A DNA stretch of 64,000 nt from the NCBI GenBank assembly GCA_039818665.1, contig JBCBTJ010000008.1, forward strand, positions 9,894 to 73,893. Reading direction: 5' to 3'. The position numbers were made by a program, and so were the translations under genes. The notes beneath the pieces were generated by a model that did not search any database, was not told the DNA's origin, and saw only the letters and a program-made list of their open reading frames with translations. This DNA comes from JBCBTJ01 sp039818665 (GTDB lineage: Bacteria; Pseudomonadota; Alphaproteobacteria; Caulobacterales; Hyphomonadaceae). Below are positions 1 through 8,900 of the stretch, piece after piece (position 1 is the first letter of the stretch; each line of letters begins with the position of its first letter).

Positions 1-418
1 CGGACCGCTGCAGACGGTGACCCCGGCGAGTTTCGAAGAGACGATCGCAATCAATCTGACGGCCAATTGGCGCTTGATCCGCGCCATGGATCTGCTGCTG
101 CGCCGAAGCGAGGCGCCGCGCGCTGTGTTCGTGACGTCGGGCGTCGTTCCGCGGCCGCGCGCTTTTTGGGGGCCGTATCAAGCCTCCAAAGCGGGCCTGG
201 AAAGCTTGGTCGCGGCTTGGGCGGACGAGGCGGAGAGTTCGCCGCTCAAGATCAATCTGTTCGATCCGGGCGGCACGCGCACCGGCATGCGCGCCGAGGC
301 GATGCCCGGCGAAGATCCGATGACGCTGCCCTCGGCGGACGAGGTCGCCGCGAAGCTGATCCCGCTCCTGTCGGCCGACGAACAGCGCCATGGCGAGCGG
401 GTCTCGTTCCGGGGATAA
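1..418 (+). CDS. SDR-family oxidoreductase, C-terminal part (5' end outside window)
   Basis: The reading frame is open from the first base, so the start lies to the left and only about 138 C-terminal residues are visible. The fragment has the second half of a short-chain dehydrogenase/reductase Rossmann fold: an N-(L)-T-A-N helix segment, a strand ending VFVTSG, and the catalytic YxxxK motif as YQASK, followed by the NLFDPGGTRT segment that normally closes the cofactor site. These features support an NAD(P)-dependent oxidoreductase. The substrate cannot be inferred, and the Rossmann GxxxGxG loop is not in the window. The next gene, der, is convergent. Confidence 0.85.
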   Translation, partial: GPLQTVTPASFEETIAINLTANWRLIRAMDLLLRRSEAPRAVFVTSGVVPRPRAFWGPYQASKAGLESLVAAWADEAESSPLKINLFDPGGTRTGMRAEAMPGEDPMTLPSADEVAAKLIPLLSADEQRHGERVSFRG

Positions 419-551
419 GTCGGCCGCACTTGCACCCTGATCCCGGGTTTACGCGCACAGTTCACATCCGGCGAAACAGGCCCCGTGGTTATTGGCCTTT
501 GAGTCCCGATGGCGGCGCTTAGAGTGCAAGTCCGGGCCGGCTGAATACTTG

Positions 552-2072
552 CTACCGCGTCTTTTTCGGCGGCGCGCGGCGGCCGGCCGACTTGTCGGCG
601 TAGGGGTTCGCGCCGCGGCGAACGATGAGGCGGATCGGCGCGCCGCGCATCTCGAACGCCTCGCAAATCCCGTTTGTGAGATAACGCTTGTAAGCCTCCG
701 GCATCTGATCGCCGCGGGAGGCGATGAGCACGAAAGTGGGCGGGCGGGTTTTGGTCTGCGCCATATAGCGCGGCTTGATCCGCTTGCCGTTTACGCTTGG
801 CGGGGGATGGCGCTCCATGGCGTGGCGGAGCCAGCGGTTGAGGTCGCCGGTTTTCACGCGGGCGTTCCAATCGTCATAGACCTGCGCCACCGCAGGCATC
901 AGGCGGTCGAGCCGGCGGCCGGTGAGACCAGAGAGAAAGACGAGCGGCGCGCCGCGGGCGTTGGGCAGCAGCCGGTCGGCCTTGTCGCGCAGCTCGGCCA
1001 TCCGCTCCTGCGGGTTTTCGACGAGATCCCATTTCGAGAGGACGAAGACGATCCCCCGCCCCTCGCGGACGGCGAGGTCGGCGATGGCGAGGTCTTGGCG
1101 CTCGAACGCCTCGTCGGCGTCCATGACCAAAGCAACGATGTCGGCGAATTTCAGCGAGCGGATGGTCTCGCCCGTCGACATGCGCTCCAAGCGCTCTTGC
1201 ACTTTGGCGCGCTTGCGGAGGCCGGCCGTGTCGACCAAGCGGATGCGGCGGCCGTCCCAGTCCCAATCGATCGCGATGGAGTCTCGGGTGATGCCAGCCT
1301 CCGGCCCGGTGAGCAGCCGATCGGATTGCAGGAGCGAGTTGATCAGCGTGGACTTGCCGGCGTTGGGGCGGCCGACAATGGCGAGCTTGATGGTTTGGGC
1401 GGAGAGATCTTCGGGCGGCGCCTCGTCGAGACCGGCCGCTTCGATGGCGGCTTGAAGGTCTTCGTCGCTGAGATTGGGATCGTCGACATCGATATGGGCG
1501 AGCTTATCGAGGATCGCTTCGTCGGCCTGGTCGCGATCGGTTTCGTCGTCTTCTCTCAGCGCGCGTTCAAAAGCCTCGGGGCCAAGGGCGACGCGGATCG
1601 CCTCATACAGCTCGCCAATGCCCTCGCCGTGCTCGGCCGAGAGGCCGACAGGCTCGCCGAAGCCGAGCGCGAAAGCCTCCATGAGCCCCGTCTCGCCGGC
1701 TTTGCCTTCGCATTTGTTCGCGGCGAGCACGACCGGGATGTCGGCGCGGCGGAGCACTTCGGCGAAGCGCTCGTCCATGGCGGTGACGCCGTCGCGGGCG
1801 TCGACCAGGAAGAGCGCCAGCTCCGCCTCGGCGATCGCCGCTTCGGTCTGGGCGCGCATGCGAGCTTCGAGAGAATCATCGCTGACGTCCTCGAAGCCGG
1901 CGGTGTCGACGAGGATCAGCGGAAGATCGGCGAGCTTGCCGTCGGCCTCTTTGCGATCGCGGGTGACGCCCGGCTGGTCGTCGACCAAGGCGAGGCGCCG
2001 TCCGGCGAGGCGGTTGAAGAGGGTCGACTTGCCAACGTTCGGCCGTCCGACGATGGCCAGTTTCAGAGCCAT
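552..2072 (-). CDS. der: Ribosome-assembly GTPase Der (EngA)
   Basis: This is a 506-residue double GTPase that acts in the cytoplasm in maturation of the 50S ribosomal subunit. Two G domains are visible in tandem. The first opens with GRPNVGKST at about residue 8 and has DTAGF as its G3 motif. The second has GRPNAGKST and DTAGL. A C-terminal KH-like domain ends in a basic RRAPPKKTR tail. The G4 motifs are NKCE in domain 1 and SKWD in domain 2, mild departures from NKxD. It begins one base after the bamB stop codon, so it is probably the last gene of the yfgM-bamB-der transcript. Confidence 0.97.
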   Translation of the reverse strand: MALKLAIVGRPNVGKSTLFNRLAGRRLALVDDQPGVTRDRKEADGKLADLPLILVDTAGFEDVSDDSLEARMRAQTEAAIAEAELALFLVDARDGVTAMDERFAEVLRRADIPVVLAANKCEGKAGETGLMEAFALGFGEPVGLSAEHGEGIGELYEAIRVALGPEAFERALREDDETDRDQADEAILDKLAHIDVDDPNLSDEDLQAAIEAAGLDEAPPEDLSAQTIKLAIVGRPNAGKSTLINSLLQSDRLLTGPEAGITRDSIAIDWDWDGRRIRLVDTAGLRKRAKVQERLERMSTGETIRSLKFADIVALVMDADEAFERQDLAIADLAVREGRGIVFVLSKWDLVENPQERMAELRDKADRLLPNARGAPLVFLSGLTGRRLDRLMPAVAQVYDDWNARVKTGDLNRWLRHAMERHPPPSVNGKRIKPRYMAQTKTRPPTFVLIASRGDQMPEAYKRYLTNGICEAFEMRGAPIRLIVRRGANPYADKSAGRRAPPKKTR

Positions 2073-2073
2073 G

Positions 2074-3405
2074 CTATCGGATGGCGATCAGTCGCCCGTC
2101 ATCGGCGAGCAGGACGACCTTGTCGCCGACGACGATCGGCTCGAGGTAGACCGTGGCGTTGATGTCGATGCGGTCCGTGATTTCACCGGTTTGCGGCGAC
2201 AGGACAAGAAGCTCCTCCTCGGACGAGACGACAAGGATGCGATTGGAGGCCACGACGGGCGCTGTATAGGCGATGCGGCCTTTGTTTTTGCGCTCATTGC
2301 GATAGCGCGGCAGGTCCGTCGCCCAGATCACGCCGCCCGACTGGGCCTGAAAGCAGGCGATCTGCCCTTCGATGCCGGAGACAAACAAGAAGTTGCCGAC
2401 AAGGCTCGGGGCTTGGACGGAGCCGAAGGGCTGGGCCCAGACGCGGTTGCCGCTGCGCCCGTCGATCGCAGCGAGCACGCCAGACTGGCTGACAGCGAAG
2501 ACCAGGCCGCCGGCGAGCACCGGCCGCGAGGCGACGTCGTTGATGGCGGAAATCGGGGTGAAGCGGCCCGACCGAGTGAGCGCATCGGACCAAAGCCGGC
2601 GTCCATTGGAGGCGAGGTACGCGATCACTTCTCCGGAGGAGTATGGCGCCACGACGATGTCTTCGACGGCCGCCGGGCTCGGCGAGCTCAGCACGCGCGC
2701 CGGCTCGGAAATCGCCTGATCGCTCCACTGGGTGGCGCCGTCTTGAAAATCGAGCGCGAACACCTCGTTGTTCTGGGTCGAGACGAAGATGCGATTGTCT
2801 TTGATGGTCGGCGAGCCTGTGACCGGGGCGTTCAAACGGCGCGACCAAAGCTCGTCGCCCGTCGTCGCATTGAGGGCCGAAATCGTGCCGAAACCGCTGG
2901 CGACGATCAGCGTGTCGCCTTCAAGCGCCAGGCCGCCGCCAAGGCCGCGCCGATCCCGGCGCAGACCCGACTTCAACTCGCGCGTCCAGCGCCGGTCGCC
3001 GTCGGCGACGTCGAACGCGCGAACCGTTTGATCGGCGTCCAGGACGAAAATCAGCTCGCCGCTGGCGACGGGCGGTGCGGCGAGCGCGCCGTTCCGCGTC
3101 GTGCCTTGTCCGGCGTCCGTGCGCCAAGCGATTTCAAGCGCTTCGGCCGCCTGGGCGTGGCCGACGACCTTTGTCGCCCGGCGCCCGGCCTGGGGCCAGG
3201 ACTCGATGAGCTCCGCCGGCGGCAAAGCGACCGCCACAGTGGCGAGCGCGGGGTCGGCCGAAACGGCTTCTTCGCCGAGAACCATGTCGATGCGGCCGGA
3301 CTTGTCCAGCTCCTCGTCGTCATTGCCCCCGCCGCCGAATATCTGGCAGGCGCCGAGCATCAAGCAGGCTGCGAACGCAGCGTATTTCAGTCTGGAATCA
3401 CTCAT
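2074..3405 (-). CDS. bamB: Outer-membrane assembly lipoprotein BamB (PQQ-type beta-propeller)
   Basis: The product (443 aa) is a lipoprotein subunit of the BAM complex, which inserts beta-barrel proteins in the outer membrane. The ATG at 3405 is chosen because it gives a proper lipoprotein signal (MSDSRLKYAAFAACLMLGAC, lipid-modified Cys20). It also overlaps the upstream stop as ATGAGTGA. A longer frame to 3522 would only add an Arg-rich, signal-less extension. The mature part is a series of PQQ-like propeller blades with repeated GxVxALDxxTGxxLW-type strands, such as ISALNATTGDELWSRR and VFALDFQDGATQWS. The position between a YfgM-like protein and der matches the known gene order. Confidence 0.92.
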   Translation of the reverse strand: MSDSRLKYAAFAACLMLGACQIFGGGGNDDEELDKSGRIDMVLGEEAVSADPALATVAVALPPAELIESWPQAGRRATKVVGHAQAAEALEIAWRTDAGQGTTRNGALAAPPVASGELIFVLDADQTVRAFDVADGDRRWTRELKSGLRRDRRGLGGGLALEGDTLIVASGFGTISALNATTGDELWSRRLNAPVTGSPTIKDNRIFVSTQNNEVFALDFQDGATQWSDQAISEPARVLSSPSPAAVEDIVVAPYSSGEVIAYLASNGRRLWSDALTRSGRFTPISAINDVASRPVLAGGLVFAVSQSGVLAAIDGRSGNRVWAQPFGSVQAPSLVGNFLFVSGIEGQIACFQAQSGGVIWATDLPRYRNERKNKGRIAYTAPVVASNRILVVSSEEELLVLSPQTGEITDRIDINATVYLEPIVVGDKVVLLADDGRLIAIR

Positions 3406-4099
3406 TATCCGCCCTTTCAGCGGGCGTTTCGGCGGGCGCATCGGGCGCGGCTTCCCCGGTCGGCGCCGGCGGCAACAGCGCCAAGGCCGCTTCGGCGCGG
3501 CGGCCGACGCCGCCCGGCGCATTGGGCGCGAAACGAAGATAATTGAACTCGCGGCGCGCGCGCTCGAGGTCGCCCTCGGCGAACGCTTTGGCGGCGATCA
3601 GCTCCAGCGCGAGCGCGCCGAGCGCGCCTTCGTCCGCGGCGAGGCCGCCAAGGTTGGCCTCAAGCTCGGCGAGGGTGAGGCCGTCGGCTGTGAGATAGGC
3701 GCTTTTCAACAGCGCGAGCTTTTCGAGCGGATCGGAGCCGTCGCCGGCCGCGGCCAAGACCTCCGCCGCGCCGGCGGCGTCCCCGCCGCCTTCGAACAGA
3801 GATCGGCCGAGATAGTGCGCGGCGACCTTGGAGATCGGCGCGTCGGCGTCGACCAGATCGCGAAACGCTTGCTGGGCGGCTTGATACTCGCCGGCTTCGA
3901 GCTGTGCGCGCGCGGCTTCGAATTCGACAATCCGCTCGCCGGCGACGCGCGCCTGCTGGGCGCCGCGCCATTCGAGAAAAGCGACCGTTCCCACGATCAG
4001 GATCCCCGCGCCCCAAACCACGGGAGCGAATCGCCGCCAGAGCTGCATCGCCCTGTCCTGGCGAATGCTTTCTTCGACTTCCTGGAAAATGTCGCTCAA
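3398..4099 (-). CDS. YfgM-like tetratricopeptide membrane protein
   Basis: A 233-residue protein with an N-terminal cytoplasmic stretch (SDIFQEVEESIRQDRAMQLWRR), one transmembrane helix at about residues 26-43, and a periplasmic TPR-like helical domain. This is the architecture of YfgM/DUF2133 proteins, which act as ancillary SecYEG/BAM-associated chaperone factors. Helical repeats such as ARAQLEAGEYQAAQQAFRDL are visible. The C-terminus is Ala/Pro/Glu-rich and probably disordered. It overlaps bamB by 8 bases and is probably the first gene of the yfgM-bamB-der operon. The exact role in this organism is inferred from family and context. Confidence 0.85.
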   Translation of the reverse strand: MSDIFQEVEESIRQDRAMQLWRRFAPVVWGAGILIVGTVAFLEWRGAQQARVAGERIVEFEAARAQLEAGEYQAAQQAFRDLVDADAPISKVAAHYLGRSLFEGGGDAAGAAEVLAAAGDGSDPLEKLALLKSAYLTADGLTLAELEANLGGLAADEGALGALALELIAAKAFAEGDLERARREFNYLRFAPNAPGGVGRRAEAALALLPPAPTGEAAPDAPAETPAERADNE

Positions 4100-4171
4100 G
4101 GCCTGGAGGCTCCGGCAAGAATTTGAAAAGTCGGCGCGACACTAGCCGCGCCCCTGTTGCGCCGCAACGCG

Positions 4172-5008
4172 TTAGCGCCGCTTGTCAGCGCCTTTTGACA
4201 GTGCGTACGTCTCCGCTTCCCCGGGGAAGCGGCGCTCGCGGACATCGGCGGCGTAGGCTTCGACGCCGCGGGCGATCTCGGCCCGCACATCGCCATAGCG
4301 GCGCACGAATTTCGGCGTCCAGTCGAATAGCCCGAGCATGTCCTCAGTCACGAGGATCTGGCCGTCGCAGGCGCTGGAGGCGCCGATGCCGACCGTCGGA
4401 CAGCTGACTTGTTTGGTGATGTCGGCGGCGAGATCTTCGGCGACGCCCTCGATGACGATGGCGAAGGCGCCGGCGTCGTCGGCCGCTTTCGCCTCGGCGA
4501 TCACACGTTTGCGCTCGTCGGAAGTACGCCCCTTGGCGCGGAAGCCGCCATCGATGTTCACCGCTTGCGGACGCAGGCCGACATGGCCCATCACCGGCAC
4601 GCCGCGCTCGACGAGATGGGCGATCTGGCCGGCGGCGTATTCCCCGCTTTCGATCTTCACCGCCTGACAGCCGGTCTCTTTCATAATCCGCGCGGCGTTG
4701 AGAAAGGCCTGGTCGGCATTGGTCTCATAGGCGCCGAACGGCATGTCGACCACTACGAAAGCCGACTTCGAGCCCCGCATCACGGCTTGGCCGTGGAGGA
4801 TCATCATTTCCATCGTCACGCCGACGGTGGACGGCAGGCCGTGGACGACCATGCCGACGCTGTCGCCGACGAGAAGGAGGTCGCAATAAGGGTCCAGCAC
4901 CTCCGCCATTGAGGCGCTATAGGCCGTCAGACACACGAGCGGCGCGCCGCCTTTGGCCGCCGCGATGTCTTTGACGGTTTTGCGTTTCGCGTTGCTCTGA
5001 GCAGACAT
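4172..5008 (-). CDS. panB: 3-methyl-2-oxobutanoate hydroxymethyltransferase PanB
   Basis: PanB (278 aa) transfers a hydroxymethyl group from methylene-tetrahydrofolate to 2-oxoisovalerate, giving ketopantoate in pantothenate/CoA synthesis. The length is normal for the family. Diagnostic segments are LTAYSASMAEVLD near residue 28, the metal-binding LLLVGDSVGMVVHG, VVDMPFGAYE, AVKIESG, and GHVGLRPQAVNIDGGFR. The C-terminal GIGASSACDGQILVTEDMLGL matches the family's GIGAGxxxDGQVLVxxDxLG. PanC is not next to it. The gene follows the yfgM operon in the same direction, with a 72-base gap downstream of it. Confidence 0.97.
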   Translation of the reverse strand: MSAQSNAKRKTVKDIAAAKGGAPLVCLTAYSASMAEVLDPYCDLLLVGDSVGMVVHGLPSTVGVTMEMMILHGQAVMRGSKSAFVVVDMPFGAYETNADQAFLNAARIMKETGCQAVKIESGEYAAGQIAHLVERGVPVMGHVGLRPQAVNIDGGFRAKGRTSDERKRVIAEAKAADDAGAFAIVIEGVAEDLAADITKQVSCPTVGIGASSACDGQILVTEDMLGLFDWTPKFVRRYGDVRAEIARGVEAYAADVRERRFPGEAETYALSKGADKRR

Positions 5009-5057
5009 GGCGCGCGCCTTATCACGCCGGCTGGAAACAGCAAGGCGGGTCGCGGCG

Positions 5058-5636
5058 CTAGATCACGGCTGGAACGCCGAACAAGATGGGGTGGAGATAA
5101 TAGGTGATCGCCAGATAAGCGGCCACGCCGACAATAACGGCGGCGACATCGCCCACCACGTTTTTCGGCGCGTCCGGCGCCGGGCCGTTGTCGCCGCGGC
5201 GCTTGACAGCGATCCGGTCGACGACCCCGAAAACAAGGAAAGATCCAAAGAGCAGGACAGAGTTCAACTCGCCATTGGCCAGCAAATGGCCAAGCGCCCA
5301 GACTTTGAGGGCCGCCAACATGGGATGTTTGACAAGCGCTTTTATGTGGCCGCTTGGAACGTAAGCGGCGACCAATAGGATTATCGCCGGCAGCATGAGG
5401 GCGAGGTTCACATGCCGGCCCCATTCGGGCGCTTGGTAGAGGATCTCAGACGGGCGCGCCGCGCCATATCCCCAGATCATGAGGACCAAGCCGGCCAGAG
5501 AGCCGAGGGAGATCAAGCCCATATAGGGCAGGTATCCGATCCGGCCGACCAGACCCTCGCCTTCGCCGCGCGCTCGAAACGCGGAGAAGAAATGGGTCCC
5601 GAAAAAGATGACCAATCCAGCGATCAGAAATGCCAT
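5058..5636 (-). CDS. NnrU-family integral membrane protein
   Basis: A 192-residue polytopic membrane protein of the NnrU family. Hydrophobic helices lie at about residues 1-18, 36-58, 72-93, 108-137 and 160-190. The FFGTHFFSAFR start, the HVNLALMLPAIILLVAAYVPSG segment and the HPMLAALKVWALGHLLANG motif are characteristic. The last includes the conserved HPM and GHLLANG signatures. NnrU was first noted in denitrification clusters, but many homologues, like this one, sit away from denitrification genes. No nir or nor gene is present here, so a nitrogen-oxide role should not be assumed. It lies 49 bases upstream of panB on the same strand. Confidence 0.88.
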   Translation of the reverse strand: MAFLIAGLVIFFGTHFFSAFRARGEGEGLVGRIGYLPYMGLISLGSLAGLVLMIWGYGAARPSEILYQAPEWGRHVNLALMLPAIILLVAAYVPSGHIKALVKHPMLAALKVWALGHLLANGELNSVLLFGSFLVFGVVDRIAVKRRGDNGPAPDAPKNVVGDVAAVIVGVAAYLAITYYLHPILFGVPAVI

Positions 5637-5692
5637 GACGCGCCTCCCTCGGCTGGGAGACTAGCCGACTCGGGCGGCCCCGTCAGCGCCGA

Positions 5693-6043
5693 TCAGACCC
5701 GTTCCAAGCTCGCGGCCGCGAAAATGGACAAGACGCCGGCGCTCAAAGCAAACGTCCAAAGCGGCGGATCGTCGAACCAAGCGCGCGCCGAGTCGCCGAC
5801 CGCGCCGAGCTCGAAGTCCGGGATGTCGGCGTCGACGGCGAGACCCGCCAGGATGTTCGGCGCTTCGGCCAAGCCGACCGCCAGGCCGACAGCCGCGGCC
5901 GCGCCGAGGAGCGCGCGTCGCGCCAGGCCGCCGCGCCGGATCCGGCCCATGACCGCGCCTGTGAACGCCTCATCCTTTTGAAGCGCCGCGGCGTCTTGCG
6001 CGAACAGGTCTTGCAATTCGCGGTCGAAATCGTCGTTCGTCAT
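5693..6043 (-). CDS. Small membrane protein, probable anti-sigma partner
   Basis: A 116-residue protein with an acidic N-terminal cytoplasmic section (MTNDDFDRELQDLFAQDAAAL) followed by basic GRIRRGGLARRALL. It has one hydrophobic segment at about residues 42-60 and a second near the C-terminus (WTFALSAGVLSIFAAASL). It starts 12 bases after the stop of an ECF sigma factor. This position and topology fit a membrane anti-sigma factor or cognate regulator. No conserved anti-sigma zinc motif (HxxxCxxC) is present, so the role rests mainly on context. Confidence 0.6.
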   Translation of the reverse strand: MTNDDFDRELQDLFAQDAAALQKDEAFTGAVMGRIRRGGLARRALLGAAAAVGLAVGLAEAPNILAGLAVDADIPDFELGAVGDSARAWFDDPPLWTFALSAGVLSIFAAASLERV

Positions 6044-6055
6044 ACCCTCACCTCA

Positions 6056-6619
6056 TCATGCCGCCGCATAGGCGCCAAGCGCCGCTTTCAGCTTGTCCTT
6101 GCCCCGCGCCACATGCGATTTCACCGTGCCGAGCGGCCAGCCGGTGGCGACGGAGACCTCTGAATGGCTCATGCCCGCCGCGACGCAGAGCACGATGGCG
6201 ACCCGCTGTTCCTCGGGCAGGGCCGCCAGGGCCCGGTCGAGATCAAGCCGCGCGCCGAGCGGCGTCTCGTATGCGGCGTCAGGCGCCGCCTCGAGGTCGA
6301 CCTCGCGCCCCACCGGACGCTTGCGCCGCGCCTGGAGCAATTCGCGATAGGCGATGGCGCACAGCCAACTTCGGAACGCGCCGCCGGAATAGGATCGGAT
6401 GCCGCGCCAGGCCGACAAGAACGCCGCTTGGGCGAGGTCGTCGGCGTCCATGGCGCCCCGCGTCAGCTTGCGCATCATGCTGCGAACCACGCCCTGGTGC
6501 CGCTTGACCAATTCCTCGAAGGCCGCGCGGTCCCCCTCGGCCGCCGCAGCGGCGAGGTCGGGATCGGTCGGCCTGTCGCCCCGCCCGAGCATGGACAGCT
6601 CAATCAGCTCGCCGGCCAT
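6056..6619 (-). CDS. ECF-type RNA polymerase sigma factor
   Basis: A 187-residue sigma-70 family factor of the extracytoplasmic-function type. Region 2 is visible as AFEELVKRHQGVVRSMMRKLTRGAMDADDLAQAAFLSAWRGI (residues about 35-75), with the DADDLAQ core-binding segment. The region 4 helix-turn-helix is LPEEQRVAIVLCVAAGMSHSEVSVATGWPLGTVKSHVARGKDKL. The ATG at 6619 was preferred to a TTG at 6625; another ATG at 6592 would also work. The start overlaps the upstream DUF6249-like gene by 20 bases, which suggests translational coupling. The downstream gene is the likely anti-sigma factor. Target promoters cannot be read from the window. Confidence 0.93.
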   Translation of the reverse strand: MAGELIELSMLGRGDRPTDPDLAAAAAEGDRAAFEELVKRHQGVVRSMMRKLTRGAMDADDLAQAAFLSAWRGIRSYSGGAFRSWLCAIAYRELLQARRKRPVGREVDLEAAPDAAYETPLGARLDLDRALAALPEEQRVAIVLCVAAGMSHSEVSVATGWPLGTVKSHVARGKDKLKAALGAYAAA

Positions 6620-6974
6620 GACCAAACGCCCATAGCCCGAGATATGCGAAGGACAGCGCCAGCGGGAACACCGCTCCGGCGAGGACGCCGCGAATGCCTT
6701 CGTCGTCGTCGATGGGCAAGATGAACGCCAGCAGGGCGATCGACAGCCCGATCGATCCGATCAGGACGGATTTGCGGATATCATTGCGGCGCGGATCGTT
6801 GATCTCCGTCATCCGCTCAATCAGCTCCGGCGAGACTTGCTGACCCTTGTCGATGGCGTGGCGCAACGTCTCGTGCGCGATTTGCCGCTTGCGCTGGCCG
6901 AAATGGTAGACGAGCCAGACTATGGCGACGATCGCGCCGAACAGCACGACCGGAATGATGATATCTTCATGCAT
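6600..6974 (-). CDS. DUF6249-like small membrane protein
   Basis: A 124-residue membrane protein. The start at 6974 is set by an AGGAGG ribosome-binding site upstream; an upstream in-frame ATG at 7058 has no such site. Helix 1 is MHEDIIIPVVLFGAIVAIVW; then comes a basic linker with EKG-like LRHAIDKGQQVSPELIERM and two more hydrophobic segments (SVLIGSIGLSIALLAFILP and AGAVFPLALSFAYLGLWAF). This layout matches DUF6249 proteins, which commonly sit beside ECF sigma factors. It overlaps the sigma-factor gene, so it is likely co-transcribed and may form part of an envelope-stress circuit. The function is unknown. Confidence 0.7.
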   Translation of the reverse strand: MHEDIIIPVVLFGAIVAIVWLVYHFGQRKRQIAHETLRHAIDKGQQVSPELIERMTEINDPRRNDIRKSVLIGSIGLSIALLAFILPIDDDEGIRGVLAGAVFPLALSFAYLGLWAFGHGRRAD

Positions 6975-7122
6975 GGTGACCTCCTGCGGCGCGCCGCGTT
7001 GTTTCGATGTCTCACCCATGATGCGTCGAAGGCCGCTTTCGGATGCAGCGGACGGCAAAAAACTTCAAATGCGCTGTGGGCGATAGAATGTCATGATGTG
7101 TTCGCTCAATAGGGACGCCGCT

Positions 7123-7953
7123 ATGACCGAACCCGTCGCTTGGAAACCGATCGGCCGCGTGGCCCGCGACCGGCTGGTTCATGCGCGCCTCATCGCGCAC
7201 CATGCGCTGCAGCCGCTCGCCGGCGCGGCCCGGACCCGCTTGCCGCCCGCGCCGGACGACAGCCATACGAGCTTGACCTGGCGCGGCGAAGAAGGCGCGC
7301 TGGCGACCGGCGCGTTTCCAGGCGGGCCCGCGATCGCGTTTCGCGTGCGCGATCTGAATTTCACACACGACGGCGCGGCGTTTGATCCCGCGGGCCGAAC
7401 CCAGGGCGAGATCAGCGCTTGGCTGGCTGAGCGGCTGGACCTCGGGGACGGTGCGGCGGCGGGCTTGACGCCGCCGCCCTATGACATGCCGGCGCATCCC
7501 GTCGCGGATGGCGCGGTGATCGACACCGCGCCTTGGCGCGCCGAACTACTCGAACTGTCCAATTGGTTCGCAAACGCGCACGCGTGCCTGACTGAAGCTG
7601 TAACCGGGCTTGAGGGCGTTCACGAGGTTTCGCCCGCGCGGTGCTGGCCGCATCATTTCGACATCGCCGCGCTGGTCTCGCTGGAGCCGCAGACGGGCGA
7701 GGACTCCAAATCGGTGAACGCCGGCCTGTCGCCGGGCGATGAGAGCTATGATCAGCCGTATTTCTACGTCTCGCCCTGGCCGTATCCGGATCCGGCGGCG
7801 CTCGCAGACTTGCCCGTCGGCGCTTGGCGGACAGACGGGTTCACGGCGGCGATACTGACGGCCGTGGAGATATCGAACGCCGCGGACTCCGGCGAGGCGG
7901 CGGCGATGTTTCTCAAGGCTGCGATCGACACATCGCGCAAGGCCCTCGCCTAG
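7123..7953 (+). CDS. Unrecognised cytoplasmic protein (276 aa)
   Basis: I do not recognise this protein. The ATG at 7123 follows an AGGGA site nine bases upstream; an earlier in-frame ATG at 7093 is less convincing. There is no signal peptide or membrane segment. It has an N-terminal all-alpha start (HALQPLAGAARTRLP), a central WRGEEGALATG segment, and several conserved-looking His/Trp/Pro motifs: RCWPHHFDIAALVSL near residue 170 and SYDQPYFYVSPWPYPDP near residue 210. The PHHFD and YVSPWPYP blocks look like metal- or ligand-binding motifs, but that is only a guess. It converges on the transporter gene, with which it overlaps by four bases. Confidence 0.8.
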   Translation: MTEPVAWKPIGRVARDRLVHARLIAHHALQPLAGAARTRLPPAPDDSHTSLTWRGEEGALATGAFPGGPAIAFRVRDLNFTHDGAAFDPAGRTQGEISAWLAERLDLGDGAAAGLTPPPYDMPAHPVADGAVIDTAPWRAELLELSNWFANAHACLTEAVTGLEGVHEVSPARCWPHHFDIAALVSLEPQTGEDSKSVNAGLSPGDESYDQPYFYVSPWPYPDPAALADLPVGAWRTDGFTAAILTAVEISNAADSGEAAAMFLKAAIDTSRKALA

Positions 7954-8900
7954 GCTTCGCCGCGGCGCAGCTCCTCCTCGCAGGCCGCGTCGCCGCCGCA
8001 CATGGCGGCGATCTCCGCCTCCATGCGCCCTGTCTCCCATCCAAGCCGGAGCGCAGCGGCGAGCGCGATCAACGTAAACCCCGCCGCCAAGGTCAGCACG
8101 ACCGCGCCGAGCGCGGCGTCGATCGCTGAGCCGGTGCGGTCGGAGAGGTTCAGCAAAGCCGCGGCGACGGTCGCTGTCGGGAATGTCGTCGCCCACCAGC
8201 TGAGCGAGACGCCGGCGCCGAGGATGAAGCGCGGCTGGAGCAGCAGCGCGGCGATCATGAAGGCGCCGAAATAACCCAGCATGGCGGCGATCTGCCAGGG
8301 GGCCTCGGGCGCGAGGTTGAGGATCGAGTTCGCCGCAAGCCCCGCCGGCGCGGCGATGATGAAGAGCGTCGGGCGCAAGCGCGGCGCGATGGCCGGCTCG
8401 ACGACCAGGCGGCGCACGACCAGGGGCAGCAGGGTGAGCCAGAGCCCGAAGCCCGCGGCGAAGAGGATCCAAGTCAGCGGCTCCGGCCAAAAGGCGCGGG
8501 CGGTCATGGAGCCGGTCATGATGCCGGCGGAGGGCAGAAACCAGGTCGGGTTGAGGTCGGCGGGGTCGTAGTCATGGGTCAGCCAGCGGCCGACAAAGCG
8601 CAGGAGAAGAAAGGCGTGGCCGCTCGCCGCCGCGATCCACAGCCAGCGCCCGAGCTCAGAGACAGCGGAGAGCTGCGCGCCCAGCACCATGGCCGCCATG
8701 AAGGCCGGGGCGACGAGGTTGGCCGAGGTCGGATTGCCGAAATCCTCCATCGCCGCGCCGCGGACGCGGGCGAGCTTGCCGAGATAGAGGACCAGGTCGA
8801 GCGCCAGCACGACGCCCGCCGCCGCGAGTACGCCGGCGCCGACGGTCGGAAGCGCGGCGACGTCAAACCGCTCGGCCGCGAGCCTCAGTCCCGCGCCCAA
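7950..8900 (-). CDS. TDT/SLAC1-family (TehA-like) transporter, start unclear
   Basis: A polytopic membrane protein with about ten hydrophobic segments, consistent with the tellurite-resistance/dicarboxylate transporter (TDT) or SLAC1 channel fold. Examples are VLAAAGVVLALDLVLYLGKL, LVAPAFMAAMVLGAQL and GAGVSLSWWATTFPTATVAAALL. The frame has no ATG or GTG start. TTG at 8900 is the only standard alternative, but it would cut off most of TM1. The in-frame sequence upstream of it (LLVRTPTSLFPIALGLAGLG) looks like the true first helix. A GGGGAGGG motif lies five bases before an ATC codon at 8981. The transported ion is unknown. Confidence 0.8.
   Translation of the reverse strand: MGAGLRLAAERFDVAALPTVGAGVLAAAGVVLALDLVLYLGKLARVRGAAMEDFGNPTSANLVAPAFMAAMVLGAQLSAVSELGRWLWIAAASGHAFLLLRFVGRWLTHDYDPADLNPTWFLPSAGIMTGSMTARAFWPEPLTWILFAAGFGLWLTLLPLVVRRLVVEPAIAPRLRPTLFIIAAPAGLAANSILNLAPEAPWQIAAMLGYFGAFMIAALLLQPRFILGAGVSLSWWATTFPTATVAAALLNLSDRTGSAIDAALGAVVLTLAAGFTLIALAAALRLGWETGRMEAEIAAMCGGDAACEEELRRGEA

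Noticed and set aside
492..2162. Long plus-strand frame opposite der (and others such as 28518-30719 on the minus strand)
   Set aside because: They are antisense shadows produced by high GC content; their translations lack domain motifs, while the opposite strands encode Der and the carboxylase.
5058..5636. Denitrification locus suggested by NnrU
   Set aside because: No nir, nor or nos genes are near, and most NnrU homologues lie outside denitrification clusters.
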